Shown here: piece after piece, positions 7,709 to 14,797 of the stretch
Layout of the letters: every line of letters starts with the position of its first letter
How positions within the stretch are numbered: position 1 is the stretch's first letter
Source: a virus
Virus record (IMG/VR): IMGVR_UViG_3300026078_000993
Span: 1-26,025 of that record
Length of the DNA stretch: 26,025 nucleotides
Reading direction: 5' to 3' (one strand)
Made by a program: the position numbers and the translations under genes
The notes under the pieces: model-generated
Databases searched by the model: none
Seen by the model: the letters and a program-made list of their open reading frames with translations, nothing else
Told to the model about the DNA's origin: nothing

Positions 7709-8527
7709 ATGTCTACCCCTTTTGTTCCCGTTCGCCCGGTTTCTCCCGTCGCCGGATATATCGGCGGAAAACGCAACCTTTCCCGGCGGATATGCGCCAT
7801 CATCGATAGCATCCCGCACAGCAGCTATGCCGAACCCTTCGTGGGCATGGGCGGCATCTTCCTGCGCCGCACGCGTCGCCCGCGCGCCGAAGCGATCAAC
7901 GATATTTCCGGCGACGTCGTGACGCTGTTCCGCTGCCTTGCGGAGCATTATCCCTATCTGGTCGACATGCTGCGGTTCCGCGTGGCGAGCCGCGCCGAGT
8001 TCGAACGCCTGCTGGGGCAGGATCCCGATCACCTGACCGACCTTCAGCGCGCCGTGCGCTTCCTCTATGTCCAGCGCCTCGCATTCGGCGGCAAAGTGTC
8101 GGGCCGGGGTTTTGGAGTCGATGCCGCCGCACCTGCCCGTTTCGACGTCGGCAAGATCGAGCCTATGCTTGCTGATGTCCATGAACGGCTGCAGTCCGTC
8201 GTGATCGAGCGGCTTCCATATGCCGACTTCATCCGGCGCTATGATCGCGATGGCGCGCTATTCTATCTCGACCCGCCTTATTGGGCATGCGAGCGCGACT
8301 ATGGTGCCGATGTCTTCAACCGCAGCGATTTCGCTGCGCTGGCCGAGCAGCTGGCAGGGATCGAAGGCAAGTTCCTGATGTCGCTGAACGACACCCCCGG
8401 CGTCCGAGAGACCTTCGCGCGCTTCGCCATAGCCTCGATCGACACCACCTACAGCATCGGCGGCAAGCCGAAGAAGGCAGGCGAAGTGCTGATCAGCAAC
8501 TTCGCGCTGCCTGCTAACGATCTTTGA
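7709..8527 (+). CDS. DNA adenine methyltransferase, D12 (Dam) class
   Basis: A 272-aa N6-adenine DNA methyltransferase. The AdoMet-binding motif AEPFVGMGGIFLRR is at about residues 41-54, preceded by the GYIGGKRNL block (17-24) typical of D12 enzymes. The catalytic DPPY is at residues 188-191 (FYLDPPYWACERDYG). The order of motifs (F-G-G first, DPPY last) is that of Dam/DpnM-type enzymes. Recognition sequence cannot be read from the protein. The frame is open further upstream to 7586, but that part crosses the terminator and has no methylase-like sequence. The ATG at 7709 has GCAGGA eight bases before it. In a phage it most likely protects phage DNA from host restriction or affects gene expression. 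No matching endonuclease gene is nearby. Confidence 0.92.
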   Translation: MSTPFVPVRPVSPVAGYIGGKRNLSRRICAIIDSIPHSSYAEPFVGMGGIFLRRTRRPRAEAINDISGDVVTLFRCLAEHYPYLVDMLRFRVASRAEFERLLGQDPDHLTDLQRAVRFLYVQRLAFGGKVSGRGFGVDAAAPARFDVGKIEPMLADVHERLQSVVIERLPYADFIRRYDRDGALFYLDPPYWACERDYGADVFNRSDFAALAEQLAGIEGKFLMSLNDTPGVRETFARFAIASIDTTYSIGGKPKKAGEVLISNFALPANDL

Positions 8528-8534
8528 CGTTCAG

Positions 8535-8560
8535 CCTCTGCGCCCTCTTCGGCGCAGGGG
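8535..8560 (+). terminator. Stem-loop after the adenine methylase
   Basis: CCTCTGCGCC (8535-8544) pairs with GGCGCAGGGG (8551-8560) with one G-U pair and a 6-nt loop, eight bases after the stop codon. No T-run follows. It is probably a weak terminator or an mRNA-stabilising hairpin. Confidence 0.45.
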
Positions 8561-8623
8561 CAAAAGCGGTCGGCCCTCTATCGACCATTTGCGGTCATTC
8601 GCTTTAGCTGACACATTGCACCC

Positions 8624-9022
8624 ATGACGATCAAGCCGTGGCTGTCCGACGTTGTTGTCGTGAATGAGAGTAGCGCCGAGGCATTCGCTGGCGATATCTC
8701 AATCTTTCGGAGCGTAGGGGAGGCTTGCAGCTATCTTGAACATTGGTGGGTGGAGGAGGGCCATGGCTTTGCTTACACTGCGACGGGAGAGCGTATCAGC
8801 CTGGACACCCAAGGTGGAGCGGTGATCGCTATAAAATGCGAGGCCGTTCCCGGAGGCCAAGCGATCGTCCTGAATTGGCTTCGTCACTCGGCGGCAGCGG
8901 TTCTTGATGACCGAAAAATCAAAGCGGCAAAGCGGAAAGCAACCCTCGGCAACAGCGAACAAGACGGCATACTACCGGATTCTGTTGAAGGCCTGATTGC
9001 CTACATCGGCTTCATGAACTGA
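8624..9022 (+). CDS. Unknown protein between the methylase and the V operon
   Basis: A 132-aa soluble protein that I cannot assign. It reads MTIKPWLSDVVVVNESSAEA at the start, has an aromatic stretch EACSYLEHWWVEEGHGFAYTATGERISLD and ends DSVEGLIAYIGFMN. The pattern of YLE-WW-EEG-GFA-TATGER looks like a conserved small domain. Composition is less GC-rich than the tail genes, and no Shine-Dalgarno sequence is evident before the ATG at 8624. It lies alone between a hairpin and the second copy of the palindrome, so it looks like a late moron. A role as immunity or regulatory protein is possible but unsupported. Confidence 0.6.
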   Translation: MTIKPWLSDVVVVNESSAEAFAGDISIFRSVGEACSYLEHWWVEEGHGFAYTATGERISLDTQGGAVIAIKCEAVPGGQAIVLNWLRHSAAAVLDDRKIKAAKRKATLGNSEQDGILPDSVEGLIAYIGFMN

Positions 9023-9094
9023 CGACTGCTTTCCACCCATCTTTGACATTGCGGCGTAAAGGCGAGCCAACAAAGGGCAGCAAACAATCACCCG

Positions 9095-9121
9095 CATTTG
9101 TAGAGGCCGCCTCTACAAATG
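9095..9121. promoter_or_regulatory. 27-bp palindrome, copy 2, upstream of gpV (candidate late-activator site)
   Basis: Identical to the element at 3220-3246, including the CAG on its right. It ends 42 bases before the preferred gpV ATG at 9164. It contains TGT-N13-ACA. The first in-frame ATG of the gpV frame (9119) lies within its right arm, which is a reason to prefer 9164. No other copy was found in the window by eye. Confidence 0.55.
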
Positions 9122-9163
9122 CAGGCCAGCGAAACACAGGAAGCTGCACGCCATGGTCCGCCC

Positions 9164-9718
9164 ATGGCGCAATCTCAAGATCATGAACAGCTGACCGGGC
9201 AGGTCATCCAGCTAGGCACCATCGCATCGGTCGACCATGCCAACGCGACCTGCACCGTCGAAACGGGCGACATCACGACCGGCGATCTGCCATGGATCGC
9301 CCAACGCGCCGGCGGTGTCCGCAGCTGGTCGCCCCCGACTATCGGGGAACAGTGCGTCATCCTCTCCCCCGAAGGCGACATGGCAAGCGCCTTTGTCGTG
9401 CTGGGCCTCTATTCCGACGCCTGCCCGCCGCCGTCCACCAATCCGGACATCGTCCATCTGGAATTCGCAGACGGCGCGGTCGTCGCCTATGATCAGGCCG
9501 CGCATGCGCTGGCCGTCACCCTGCCTGATGGTGGGACCGCGACGATCGACGCCCCCGGCGGCGCCACCATCAACGGCGATGTGACGATCAACGGCAACGT
9601 CAATGTCGCGGGCACCGTGGATGCGTCTGACGACGTCCTGGGCGGCGGCAAGAGCCTCAAGAGCCACAAGCATAGTGGCGTCCAGGCTGGCGGAGCGCAG
9701 ACGGGAGCGCCCGTCTGA
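9164..9718 (+). CDS. V: Baseplate spike protein gpV
   Basis: A 184-aa protein of the phage baseplate assembly protein V family. It has an N-terminal OB-fold domain (GQVIQLGTIASVDHANATCTV... to GDLPWIAQRAGGVRSWSPPTIGEQCVILSPEGD, about 11-72). A repetitive beta-helix follows (GGATINGDVTINGNVNVAGTVDA, about 132-154). The tip SHKH (H168 and H170) is the HxH motif that coordinates an iron ion at the point of the P2 spike. The trimeric spike pierces the outer membrane. The start at 9164 is preferred over 9119, which falls in the palindrome. There is no strong Shine-Dalgarno site near 9164; AGGAAG lies about 20 bases upstream. Confidence 0.92.
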   Translation: MAQSQDHEQLTGQVIQLGTIASVDHANATCTVETGDITTGDLPWIAQRAGGVRSWSPPTIGEQCVILSPEGDMASAFVVLGLYSDACPPPSTNPDIVHLEFADGAVVAYDQAAHALAVTLPDGGTATIDAPGGATINGDVTINGNVNVAGTVDASDDVLGGGKSLKSHKHSGVQAGGAQTGAPV

Positions 9719-10068
9719 TGGCTGGCATGGCGCGCATCAGCGGGGCGGTTCTCGACGGCCTCGACCATATCAGGCAATCGGTGGCCGACATCCTGGGCAC
9801 GCCGATGGGATCGCGCGTCGGTCGCCGTGAATATGGCTCGCTGCTGCCTGAACTGATCGACCAGCCCATGACGCAGGCGAACATCCTGCGCCTTTACGCT
9901 GCGACCGCTGTCGCGCTCTCGCGTTGGGAAAACCGCATCCGCCTGCGCCGCGTCGGCCTGGTCACGGGCGCTCGCCCAGGCTCCGCCACCATCACGATCG
10001 ATGCGACCCGCACCGACGCCGGCGTCTCCAACGCCCTCGTCCGCCTCTCCATTCCCCTTTCCGTCTAG
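9718..10068 (+). CDS. W: Baseplate protein gpW (gp25-like)
   Basis: A 116-aa protein of the GPW/gp25 family, the baseplate sheath-initiator with a lysozyme-like fold lacking activity. The signature is DHIRQSVADILGTPMGSRVGRREYGSLLPELIDQPM (residues about 15-50), followed by the short helical WENRIRLRRV and a C-terminal beta segment. The ATG overlaps the gpV stop (TGATG). In P2, W follows V and precedes J; here the sheath gene follows W instead. Confidence 0.93.
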   Translation: MAGMARISGAVLDGLDHIRQSVADILGTPMGSRVGRREYGSLLPELIDQPMTQANILRLYAATAVALSRWENRIRLRRVGLVTGARPGSATITIDATRTDAGVSNALVRLSIPLSV

Positions 10069-10096
10069 CCCCCTCTTTCCAACCAAGGAGCCGATC

Positions 10097-11272
10097 ATGG
10101 CCTTCAAACATGGGATCACGCTTACCGAAATCAGCGAGGGCGCCCGTACCCTGACCGCTGTTTCCACCTCTATCATCGGCCTGGTCGCAACGGCGGCCGA
10201 CGCCGACGCCGACACCTTCCCGCTGAACCGCGCTGTCCGCATCACCGATATCGAAACGGCGATCGGCAAGGCCGGCGTCGATGGCACCCTTGCCATCGCC
10301 CTGCGCGCTATTGCGGACCAGGCCCGCCCCATCGTTGTGGTCGTCCGCGTCGAGGAAGGTGCTGACGCTGCCGGCACCACCGCCAATGTCATCGGTACCA
10401 CTGACGCCGATGGGCAGAAGACTGGCATGCAGGCGTTGCTGGCCGCGCAGGCGCAGCTGGGCGTGAAGCCGAAGATCATCGGTGCCCCCGGTCTGGAGAC
10501 GCAGGCGGTAATCGCCGCCCTGATCGTCATCGCCCAGAAGCTGCGCGGCTTCGCCTATGCCCGCCTTGTCGGCGAGACAACGGCCGACGCGATCCTGTTC
10601 CGCGCCAATTTCAGCGCGCGCGAACTGATGCTGCTCTATCCCGACTTCCTGGCATTCGATACCGCATCGGCCGCCAACATCGCCAGCTTTGCCGCTGCGC
10701 GCGCTATGGGCCTCCGCGCCCGGATCGATGAGGAAGTGGGGCCGCACAAAACCCTATCCAATTACGAGGTCCAGGGCGTCGTCGGTCTGACCAAGGACAT
10801 CTATTGGGATATCGAGGACGCGAGCAGCGAGGCGGGCCAGCTGAATGCCAAGGAAATCACGGCACTGATCCGCACCGACAGCGGCTATCGCTTCTGGGGC
10901 AACCGGACCACGGCGCCGGCGGAAAGCCAGTTCGTCTTCGAAAGCACGACCCGCGTCGCCCAGCTGATCGCGGACACCGTCGTCAACGGTATGATCTGGG
11001 CGATCGACAAGCCGATCACGCCGGCGCTTGCCCGCGACATTGTAGAGACGATCAACGGCTTCTTCCTTCAGCTGAAGGCCGCAGGCGTGATCCTGGGCGC
11101 CAATGCCCGCTTTGACGAAGCCGGCAACAGCACCGCTAGCCTGAAGGCCGGCAAGCTGCGGATCGACTATGACTTTACGGTCCCGCCGCCGCTGGAAGAG
11201 CTCGGTTTCAACCAGCGCATCACCGACAGCTATTTCGCGGACTTCGCGAGCCTGCTGACCGGCAACGCCTGA
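10097..11272 (+). CDS. FI: Contractile tail sheath protein gpFI
   Basis: A 391-aa sheath protein. The N-terminus MAFKHGITLTEISEGARTLTAVSTSIIGLVATA and the block PLNRAVRITDIETAIGKAG are characteristic of P2 FI. The C-terminal half carries the conserved (Y)RFWGNRTT segment and the final FTVPPPLEELGFNQRITDSYFADFA. It forms the outer contractile cylinder. Start ATG 10097 has AAGGAG eight bases before it; the frame is open further upstream but without similarity. The length fits the family (about 390-400 aa). Confidence 0.96.
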   Translation: MAFKHGITLTEISEGARTLTAVSTSIIGLVATAADADADTFPLNRAVRITDIETAIGKAGVDGTLAIALRAIADQARPIVVVVRVEEGADAAGTTANVIGTTDADGQKTGMQALLAAQAQLGVKPKIIGAPGLETQAVIAALIVIAQKLRGFAYARLVGETTADAILFRANFSARELMLLYPDFLAFDTASAANIASFAAARAMGLRARIDEEVGPHKTLSNYEVQGVVGLTKDIYWDIEDASSEAGQLNAKEITALIRTDSGYRFWGNRTTAPAESQFVFESTTRVAQLIADTVVNGMIWAIDKPITPALARDIVETINGFFLQLKAAGVILGANARFDEAGNSTASLKAGKLRIDYDFTVPPPLEELGFNQRITDSYFADFASLLTGNA

Positions 11273-11311
11273 CCGGCCCGCCTCTCCCCCTCATTTGCAT
11301 AGGAGCAAGCC

Positions 11312-11827
11312 ATGGGACTGCCCAGCATCCTCAAGAACATGATGCTTTTTAACGAAGGCCAGAATTACATGGGGGAGGTCAAGACCGTGACCCTGCCCCC
11401 GCTCACCCGCAAGATCGAGGAATGGCGCGGCGGCGGCATGCCTGGTGCCATCGGCATCGACATGGGCATGGACGGCCTGCTGGAAATGGCCTCCACCTTC
11501 GGCGGCCCGATGCGCGACATGCTGCGCCAGTTCGGCATCCTGGCGGTCAACGGCGTCTATCTGCGCTGGGTCGGCTTCCACCAGAAGGACGACACCGGCG
11601 CGACCGACAGCGTCGAGGTCGTCGCGCGCGGGCGTCACAATGAAATCGACATGGGCGACCAGGAAGTCGGCGAGGTCGGCGAATTCAAGGTCACGACCAC
11701 GCTCGCCTATTTCAAGCTGGTTTGGAATGGCCGAACCGAGATCGAATATGATCCGCTGAACGGCGTCTTCATCGTCAATGGCGTCGACCTGATGGCGCAG
11801 CAGCGCGCTTCTCTCGGCATGTTCTGA
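11312..11827 (+). CDS. FII: Tail tube protein gpFII
   Basis: A 171-aa tail tube protein of the P2 FII family, the inner tube through which DNA passes. It begins GLPSILKNMMLFNEGQNYMGEVKTVTLP and contains the typical MGMDGLLEMASTFGG block. The central RGRHNEIDMGDQEVGEVGEFKVTTTLAYFKLVWNG is strongly conserved in the family. AGGAG lies about 8 bases before the ATG. It is followed by a strong hairpin and then the damaged gene E. Confidence 0.96.
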   Translation: MGLPSILKNMMLFNEGQNYMGEVKTVTLPPLTRKIEEWRGGGMPGAIGIDMGMDGLLEMASTFGGPMRDMLRQFGILAVNGVYLRWVGFHQKDDTGATDSVEVVARGRHNEIDMGDQEVGEVGEFKVTTTLAYFKLVWNGRTEIEYDPLNGVFIVNGVDLMAQQRASLGMF

Positions 11828-11834
11828 TCCTTCC

Positions 11835-11857
11835 TGCCCGGCGCGGCGCGTCGGGCA
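11835..11857 (+). terminator. Strong hairpin between tube gene and gene E
   Basis: TGCCCGGCGC (11835-11844) pairs with GCGTCGGGCA (11848-11857) over ten pairs, one of them G-U, around a 3-nt loop. It begins seven bases after the FII stop. No T-run follows. It could lower readthrough from the highly expressed sheath and tube genes into E-T, or stabilise the upstream mRNA. Confidence 0.5.
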
Positions 11858-11868
11858 ACCTCTCCCCC

Positions 11869-11954
11869 CTTCATCACCGGGAATTTCTCATGAGCGACAC
11901 CAATGCCCCCCTGTTCCGCACCGTCACGCTCATGAGAAATTCCCGGTGATGAAG
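11869..11954. repeat. Perfect 28-bp inverted repeat across the start of gene E
   Basis: Bases 11869-11896 are the exact reverse complement of 11927-11954, with a 30-base loop (11897-11926). The left arm holds the sequence before gene E, its ATG (11890) and the next four bases. The right arm lies within what should be coding sequence and brings in two consecutive TGA codons (11947-11952). Pairing stops exactly at both ends of the arms. In RNA the stem would bury the gene E start site. Confidence 0.95.
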
Positions 11955-12198
11955 ACAGACGATCGCCACCCTCCAGCTGCGCAAGCCCAAGTCGGGCGAA
12001 CTGCGCGGCCTCTCCCTGGTCGATCTGGGCCAGCTGAAGGTCGACAGCCTGACCAAGCTGCTGCCCCGCATCTCGACCCCGCCCATTTCCGAAGTCGAAG
12101 CCGGCAATCTCGACCCGGCGGACCTGCTCGCATGCGGCGCGGAAATCGGCGGTTTTTTGTTGCAGAAGTCGCAGCGCATGGATGCCCTCGATCAGTAG
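11890..12198 (+). pseudogene. E: Tail assembly chaperone gpE, interrupted by in-frame stops
   Basis: The frame begins ATG 11890 (MSDTNAPLFRTVTL), meets TGA TGA at 11947-11952, then continues in the same frame as RQTIATLQLRKPKSGELRGL and LVDLGQLKVDSLTKLLPRIS down to LQKSQRMDALDQ and TAG at 12196. The part after the stops is clearly the P2-type tail assembly chaperone, in which a T-(I/V)-x-LRKP-SGELRG motif is conserved. The reading frame is kept across the lesion, so about eight to nine codons between VTL and QTIATL look replaced by an inverted copy of the start region. In P2, gpE and the frameshift product E+E' chaperone the tape measure, so loss should block tail assembly. A sequencing or assembly artefact is possible. 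Confidence 0.85.
12153..12159 (+). other. -1 programmed frameshift site T-TTT-TTG in gene E
   Basis: In the E frame the codons are GGT TTT TTG, giving the classic slippery heptamer T TTT TTG, as used between P2 E and E'. After a -1 slip the frame is open without a stop through 12344 and enters E' directly. The feature remains intact although E is broken upstream. Confidence 0.85.
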
Positions 12199-12206
12199 AT
12201 GACGCG

Positions 12207-12344
12207 ATGGCGGACGTGGCGGTCATCTTTCATTGGCCGCCGCAATCCATGGACGACATGCATCTGTCCGAACTCATGGCCTGGCGCGATCAGGCCGCGA
12301 AACGCTCCAAGCCCCCCGAAACACCGAAAACGAAGAAGCGCTGA
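12207..12344 (+). CDS. E': GpE' (GpE-family tail protein), made by frameshift from E
   Basis: Forty-five codons from ATG 12207, reading MADVAVIFHWPPQSMDDMHL and SELMAWRDQAAKR. The FHWPP and M-x-x-M-x-L-x-EL-x-x-W(R) pattern is the P2 GpE' signature. It lies in the -1 frame relative to E, which stays open back through the slippery site, so the natural product is most likely an E-E' fusion with this segment at its C-terminus. The annotated ATG marks only the conserved part and may not be used. Its TGA overlaps the tape measure ATG (TGATG). Confidence 0.85.
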   Translation: MADVAVIFHWPPQSMDDMHLSELMAWRDQAAKRSKPPETPKTKKR

Positions 12345-14797
12345 TGGCTGACAAGAACCTTCGATTGCAGGTCATCCTTGAAGGGCTGGACCGCGTTACC
12401 GCGCCGTTGAAACAGATCACCGGCGCGTCGGCCGCCGCGCGCCGCGACCTGGCGGAGACGCAAAAGCAGCTGAAATCCCTCGACGCCCTGCAAAAGCACG
12501 TCAGCAGCTACAAGGCGAAGGAAAGCCGGTTCGCGGACGATACCCGCAACTATGAGGCGGCCCAGCAGCGCGTCGCCGCCCTGCGCGACCAGATCGCCGC
12601 GACCGAAGGTCCGACGAAGAAGCTACGCATGGAATTCGATAAGGCCGAACGCCACACCGCCCAGCTGGCGGCGCTGCTCGATGCCGGCGGCGCCGAACTC
12701 CAGCAGCTGTCCGCCAAGCTGTCGGCCGCCGGCATCGACGTCGCGGACCTGGCTGGGCATGAAGGCAGGCTGGCGAACCGCGTCCATGATGCCAACCAGG
12801 CCTTGCGCCAGCAGACGGCCCAGCTGAAGAAGGTCGAGCAGGCGAAGCGCAATTCAGAAAAGCTGAACGACATCAGCGGCAAGGCGACGGGCGTTGGCCT
12901 GGGCATGATCGCCGCCGGCACCGCCGCCGCTGTCCCGGTCGTCGCCGCGACCAAACAGGCCATGTCCCTCGAAAGCGCGATGGCGGACGTCTCCAAGGTC
13001 ACGAACATGGCCGCGCCCGCGATCGAGCGCATGTCGACCGACTTCCTCGACATGAGCGAACGCATCCCCATGGCGGCGAACGAACTCGCCACCATCGCCG
13101 CCGCTGCGGGCGCCGCTGGCGTCGGCATGGACAAATTCGGCAAGCCCATGCGCGACCAGCGCGAACAGCTGTTGGAGTTCACCAACGACGCGGCCGAAAT
13201 GGGCGTGGCTTTCGACATGACAGCCGATATCGCCAGCGAGACGATGGCGAAGTGGCGCACCGCCTTCGAACTGCCCCAGGCCGGCGTGGTCGCCCTGGGC
13301 GACCGCGTCAACGCCCTGACCAACACCTTCGGCGGCAAGGCGGCGAACGTCACCGACATCATCACCCGCATCGGCCCGCTGGGGAAGGTTGCCGGCCTCG
13401 CCGCGCCCCAGATCGCCGCCCTCGGATCGACGCTGGACAGCATCGGCGTCCCCAGCGAGGTCGCCGCCACCGGCATCAAGAACACGATGCTGGCACTGAC
13501 CAAGGGCGACGCCGCCACCAAATCGCAGATCGCCGCCTATAAGCAGCTGGGCCTTGAAGCCACCGACGTCGGCAAACGGATGCAGACGGACGCCGCCGGC
13601 ACGATTATCGACGTGATGGAGCGGATCGGCAAGCTGGACGCGGACAAGCAATCGGGCATCCTGACCCAGCTGTTCGGTTCAGAAAGCGTCGCGGCGATCG
13701 CGCCGATGCTGACCAACCTCGATGGGCTGAAGCGGCGCCTAGAACTGGTGGGCAACGCCGACGCCGTCGCGGGATCGATGCACGGCGAATTCCTGAACCG
13801 CATCGCGACGACCGAAGGTGCGACGGGCCTCGCCACCAACGCCCTGTCCGGCCTCAACATCACCATGGGCAAGGCGTTGCTGCCCACCGTCGTCCAGCTG
13901 GCCGGCTATGTGAAGTCGGTCGCCAGTTCGATGCGCGGATGGGCGCAGGAACATCCCGTCCTCGCGAAAGGCATCATGATCTTCATGGGCGCTGGCGCGG
14001 CGCTGCTGATCCTGCTCGGCGGCCTAGCATTGGGCTTCGCAGCCCTGACCGCCGCCGCCGCGCCGCTGGGCATCGCTCTGGGACCGTTGCTGCTGATCGT
14101 TGCCGCCGTGGCGGCCGTCGCGGCTGCGGCCTATCTGATCTATGACAATTGGGGCGCGATCACGGCCTGGTTCTCCGCCCTGTGGGAAAACATCAAGGCC
14201 ATGGTTGGCGGCGCGATCAATTTCCTGATCGCAGCCTTCCTGAAATTCACGCCATTGGGCCTACTGATCAGCGCCTTCGCACCGGCGCTGGCCTTCCTGC
14301 GGTCACTGAATTTCACCGAAATCGGCCGCAATTTGATCCAGGGCCTCATCAACGGCTTCGTTGGCATGCTCGGCGCGCTCAAATCTACCGTCGTCGGCGC
14401 CGCCAGTTCGGTAGCCAATTGGTTCAAGGCGAAGCTGGGCATCCATTCGCCCTCGCGCGTCTTCGAAGGTCTGGGCGGCTTCGTCATGGCGGGGCTGGAC
14501 CAGGGCCTGGCGAACAATACGTCCGGCCCGCTCTCCCGTATCACGCAGCTGTCCGGCCAGATGACCAGCGCGCTCGCCGCCGGAGCCGTCGCGCCCGTCC
14601 TGGCCGCCGCTTCCCCCGCCATGGCACAATCCGCCGCGGCTTCCCCCGCGACGGCCGCCGCCGCCGCGCCGGCGACCTACAATATCAACATCACCGCCGG
14701 CCCCGGCGCATCCGCCACCGATATCGCCGGAGAGGTTCGCAAGGCCCTCGAAGCGATCGAGCGCGAGCGGCGCGGGCGCGGCTTTGGGGACGACTGA
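12344..14797 (+). CDS. T: Tail tape measure protein gpT
   Basis: An 817-aa tape measure protein, which sets tail length and is released into the cell during infection. It has an N-terminal coiled-coil region (residues about 20-160, rich in Gln, Lys and Glu), then the phage minor tail/tape measure domain (AMSLESAMADVSKVTNM... to RIGPLGKVAGLAAPQIAALG, about 205-370). A strongly hydrophobic stretch lies at about 540-600 (GAALLILLGGLALGFAALTA and LLLIVAAVAAVAAAAYLIY). The end carries the common KLGIHSPSRVFEGLGGFVMAGL motif and an Ala-rich linker. ATG 12344 is chosen because it overlaps the E' stop; an open extension to 12233 is only the E' region in another frame. Confidence 0.93.
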   Translation: MADKNLRLQVILEGLDRVTAPLKQITGASAAARRDLAETQKQLKSLDALQKHVSSYKAKESRFADDTRNYEAAQQRVAALRDQIAATEGPTKKLRMEFDKAERHTAQLAALLDAGGAELQQLSAKLSAAGIDVADLAGHEGRLANRVHDANQALRQQTAQLKKVEQAKRNSEKLNDISGKATGVGLGMIAAGTAAAVPVVAATKQAMSLESAMADVSKVTNMAAPAIERMSTDFLDMSERIPMAANELATIAAAAGAAGVGMDKFGKPMRDQREQLLEFTNDAAEMGVAFDMTADIASETMAKWRTAFELPQAGVVALGDRVNALTNTFGGKAANVTDIITRIGPLGKVAGLAAPQIAALGSTLDSIGVPSEVAATGIKNTMLALTKGDAATKSQIAAYKQLGLEATDVGKRMQTDAAGTIIDVMERIGKLDADKQSGILTQLFGSESVAAIAPMLTNLDGLKRRLELVGNADAVAGSMHGEFLNRIATTEGATGLATNALSGLNITMGKALLPTVVQLAGYVKSVASSMRGWAQEHPVLAKGIMIFMGAGAALLILLGGLALGFAALTAAAAPLGIALGPLLLIVAAVAAVAAAAYLIYDNWGAITAWFSALWENIKAMVGGAINFLIAAFLKFTPLGLLISAFAPALAFLRSLNFTEIGRNLIQGLINGFVGMLGALKSTVVGAASSVANWFKAKLGIHSPSRVFEGLGGFVMAGLDQGLANNTSGPLSRITQLSGQMTSALAAGAVAPVLAAASPAMAQSAAASPATAAAAAPATYNINITAGPGASATDIAGEVRKALEAIERERRGRGFGDD

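Noticed and set aside
3220-9121. The palindromes as transposon ends or prophage att sites
   Set aside because: No transposase lies between them, they enclose core tail genes, and each is a complete palindrome at a fixed distance from a start codon, which fits regulation better.
9119-9163. Earlier start codon for gpV at 9119
   Set aside because: It lies in the right arm of the palindrome and adds 15 residues not typical of gpV. The start at 9164 gives the usual N-terminus and matches the spacing seen at J.
11869-11954. Invertible DNA switch at the 28-bp inverted repeat
   Set aside because: Inverting the 30-bp loop leaves the stop codons of the right arm in place, so neither orientation gives an open gene E. 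No dedicated invertase is nearby.
11946-12344. 132-aa ORF running through gene E into E' without a frameshift
   Set aside because: Its first 80 or so residues are gene E read in the wrong frame, and its start ATG exists only because of the inverted repeat. Only the E' part resembles a known protein. It is kept as a remark under the inverted repeat.
12550-13651. Long minus-strand ORFs opposite the tape measure gene
   Set aside because: They are antisense shadows typical of high-GC coding DNA, with no family pattern, and a clear tape measure protein is encoded on the + strand.
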